A model generated the notes under the pieces. That model saw nothing but the letters and a program-made list of their open reading frames with translations, was not told the origin of the DNA and made no database searches. From assembly GCA_910587495.1 (NCBI GenBank), contig CAJUMT010000054.1:1-17724 (forward strand): DNA of 17,724 bases. The letters run 5' to 3'. Positions 16,832 to 17,724 of this stretch are shown here, piece by piece (the first letter of the stretch is position 1; each line of letters opens with the position of its first letter). Made by a program: the position numbers and the translations under genes. The DNA is from an uncultured Lachnospiraceae bacterium (GTDB taxonomy: Bacteria; Bacillota_A; Clostridia; Lachnospirales; Lachnospiraceae).

Positions 16832-16968
16832 AACAACTTTTTATGTATATTTATGACGATACTGCTATTTTAGAATAATCAAAAGGGAGGGTTTATTCAT
16901 TAAGGGGGATTAGGGGGGATGCAGTATCTACCATAAATACCCTTGTCAACAAGTGAACCTCACTTGGT
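16793..16968 (-). ncRNA. Candidate C-rich small RNA or structured leader
   Basis: A minus-strand promoter at 17003-16975 would start RNA near 16968. The RNA would fold a 7-bp hairpin (16966-16950), a long stem between 16939-16921 and 16865-16848 (16 pairs with a small internal loop), and the 16-bp hairpin at 16831-16793. The 55-nt main loop carries CCCCCC, CCCCC and CCCUCCC, and the last hairpin loop has CCCC. Unpaired C runs are typical of Gram-positive small RNAs that pair with ribosome sites. I do not recognise a known family. If the last hairpin does not terminate, the same RNA is the leader of the sortase operon. Confidence 0.35.
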
Positions 16969-16974
16969 AAACTA

Positions 16975-17003
16975 ATTATACATATTTACTGGTTAATTGT
17001 ATA
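16975..17003 (-). promoter_or_regulatory. Minus-strand promoter upstream of the RNA candidate
   Basis: TATACA (17003-16998) and a perfect TATAAT (16980-16975) are 17 bp apart. No reading frame begins nearby, so the product would be a non-coding RNA or a long leader of the sortase gene. Confidence 0.5.
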
Positions 17004-17009
17004 TTGGCA

Positions 17010-17044
17010 AAAATATCGAAATTTCTGGGAATTTTCGATATTTT
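17010..17044. repeat. 12-bp palindrome, possible operator
   Basis: AAAATATCGAAA (17010-17021) and its exact inverse TTTCGATATTTT (17033-17044) around an 11-nt spacer. It ends 7 bp upstream of the -35 of the minus-strand promoter, a place suited to an activator dimer. It could instead act as a weak terminator for transcripts that pass the tRNA cluster. Confidence 0.45.
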
Positions 17045-17171
17045 ATCGACAAAAAAACCAAATTGAGGCTCTTTTAATTCATCTTTTAAAGTCCCTGATA
17101 AAAATAATTATATTTTTCCTTTTATACTTTAATGCACGGCACTTTAAATCGTTAAAGAAATATTTGCAAAT

Positions 17172-17197
17172 AAAAAGCACTGAAACCAGTGCTTTTT
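17172..17197 (-). terminator. Terminator of the tRNA operon
   Basis: AAAAAGCACTG (17172-17182) pairs with CAGTGCTTTTT (17187-17197) around a 4-nt loop. On the minus strand the stem ends in TTTTTATTT. It begins 3 nt after the 3' end of tRNA-Lys, as expected for the end of a tRNA operon. Confidence 0.88.
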
Positions 17198-17199
17198 CA

Positions 17200-17272
17200 T
17201 GAGACATCGGGGATTCGAACCCCGGACACCTTGATTAAAAGTCAAGTGCTCTACCGACTGAGCTAATATCCC
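17200..17272 (-). tRNA. tRNA-Lys (anticodon TTT)
   Basis: Full cloverleaf: acceptor GGGATAT with ATGTCTC, D arm AGCTCAGTCGGTAGAGC, anticodon loop CTTTTAA, T arm with GTTCGAATC. CCA is not encoded. It is the last gene of the tRNA operon. Confidence 0.96.
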
Positions 17273-17298
17273 ATCTTTGGAGCATCTCATATGCCCAG

Positions 17299-17325
17299 CT
17301 GGGCTAGCTGGGCTAGCTGGGCTAG
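17299..17325 (-). repeat. Three tandem 9-bp copies of the tRNA-Gln 3' end
   Basis: CTAGCCCAG occurs three times head to tail. The first copy (17325-17317) spans the end of the tRNA-Gln acceptor strand plus the discriminator G. Two extra copies (17316-17308 and 17307-17299) follow directly and run into a CAGCTG palindrome. Confidence 0.95.
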
Positions 17326-17389
17326 CTGGATTCGAACCAGCGAGATGCAGGAGTCAAAGTCCTGTGCCTTACCGCTTGGCGATAGCCCA
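17317..17389 (-). tRNA. tRNA-Gln (anticodon TTG)
   Basis: Acceptor TGGGCTA pairs with TAGCCCA, discriminator G, anticodon loop CTTTGAC, T loop TTCGAAT. It starts with U like other bacterial tRNA-Gln. CCA is not encoded; instead the last 9 bases are repeated twice downstream, so three acceptor-like strands follow each other. Confidence 0.95.
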
Positions 17390-17404
17390 TTATCTTTGAA
17401 CAAA

Positions 17405-17479
17405 GGTGGGTACAGGGACTCGAACCCTGGACCTCCAGAACCACAATCTGGCGCGCTGACCAACTGTGCCACACCCACC
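17405..17479 (-). tRNA. tRNA-His (anticodon GTG)
   Basis: Anticodon loop TTGTGGT. The extra 5' G (position -1, at 17479) faces C73 (17405), the identity mark of tRNA-His. CCA is not encoded. Confidence 0.95.
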
Positions 17480-17493
17480 ATATTTAAGATAAC

Positions 17494-17567
<74 letters not shown>

Positions 17568-17590
17568 ATATCTCCCGGTTACTCCGGAAA

Positions 17591-17661
17591 AGCAGGTGAT
17601 GGGAATCGAACCCACATATCCAGCTTGGAAGGCTGGTGTTCTACCACTGAACTACACCTGC
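17591..17661 (-). tRNA. tRNA-Gly (anticodon TCC)
   Basis: Acceptor GCAGGTG with CACCTGC, discriminator U as usual for bacterial tRNA-Gly, anticodon loop CTTCCAA, T loop TTCGATT. 71 nt; CCA is not encoded. Confidence 0.95.
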
Positions 17662-17671
17662 ACATTCTGCG

Positions 17672-17724
17672 TCGGGGTGACAGGATTCGAACCTGCGACC
17701 TCCTGGTCCCAAACCAGGCGCTCT
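17672..17724 (-). tRNA. tRNA-Pro (anticodon TGG), partial
   Basis: The 3' part is present: anticodon loop TTTGGGA, T arm with TTCGAAT, acceptor strand CACCCCG and discriminator A. The 5' acceptor strand and most of the D arm lie beyond the window edge. CCA is not encoded. Confidence 0.9.

Larger units (their letters stand above)
16718..17199. other. Gene-free region between operon and tRNA cluster
   Basis: No convincing reading frame on either strand. From left to right it holds the sortase ribosome site and -10 element, a 16-bp hairpin, a long interrupted inverted repeat around a G/C-homopolymer segment, a short hairpin, a minus-strand promoter, a 12-bp palindrome, about 125 bp of A/T-rich sequence (17045-17171) in which I see no clear feature, and the tRNA terminator. 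Most of it is probably regulatory or codes a small RNA. Confidence 0.7.

Noticed and set aside
16848..16939. Invertible phase-variation promoter
   Set aside because: The arms are imperfect, the core is only 55 bp, no promoter is seen within it and no invertase gene is nearby. An RNA stem explains it better.
17299..17325. Attachment site of an integrated element
   Set aside because: The repeats are directly adjacent 9-mers, with no second distant copy and no integrase in the window.

Overview
The window looks like chromosomal DNA from a low-to-mid GC Firmicute, most likely a Lachnospiraceae-type gut Clostridium relative. The grounds are a class C sortase with sortase-anchored multi-module pilins, BspA-type LRR_5 repeats, AGGAGG-type ribosome sites and a dense tRNA cluster (Pro-Gly-Arg-His-Gln-Lys) with no encoded CCA. 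The genus cannot be fixed from sequence alone.

Layout. (1) 1-2114, plus strand: a short upstream region with a hairpin and an extended -10 promoter, then an OmpR-type response regulator and a membrane histidine kinase. (2) 2115-16717, minus strand: a seven-gene operon read right to left. It runs class C sortase; a 2567-residue secreted modular giant; a 673-residue LPSTG pilin; a 336-residue pilin-like protein without an anchor; a 171-residue TasA/camelysin-like secreted protein; a 476-residue TasA-like protein ending in an SPQTN-type sorting signal; and a MucBP-like, membrane-anchored protein. The last five genes are packed with a 21-nt gap, then overlaps of 20, 4, 4 and 4 nt. (3) 16718-17199: a gene-free stretch with a sortase promoter, several strong inverted repeats, a second minus-strand promoter and what may be a small C-rich RNA or structured leader. 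(4) 17200-17724, minus strand: six tRNA genes, the last cut by the window edge, ending at a clear terminator.

How the genes may work together (inference). The operon would build a surface fibre. The sortase would join or anchor the LPSTG pilin. The giant and the pilin share tandem beta-sandwich modules that nearly all carry Lys, Glu and Asn at positions suited to internal isopeptide bonds, giving a rigid stalk. The giant's C-terminal leucine-rich repeats are a likely binding head. The two TasA-like proteins and the MucBP-like protein are unusual partners for a sortase pilus, so the locus looks like a hybrid of sortase pili and TasA-type fibres. The two-component system converges on the operon with no base between the stop codons and is its most likely regulator.

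The most interesting points are the hybrid gene set, the giant without any anchor signal, the C-rich RNA candidate whose loops match ribosome sites of the operon, and a tRNA-Gln gene whose 3' end is repeated three times in tandem.
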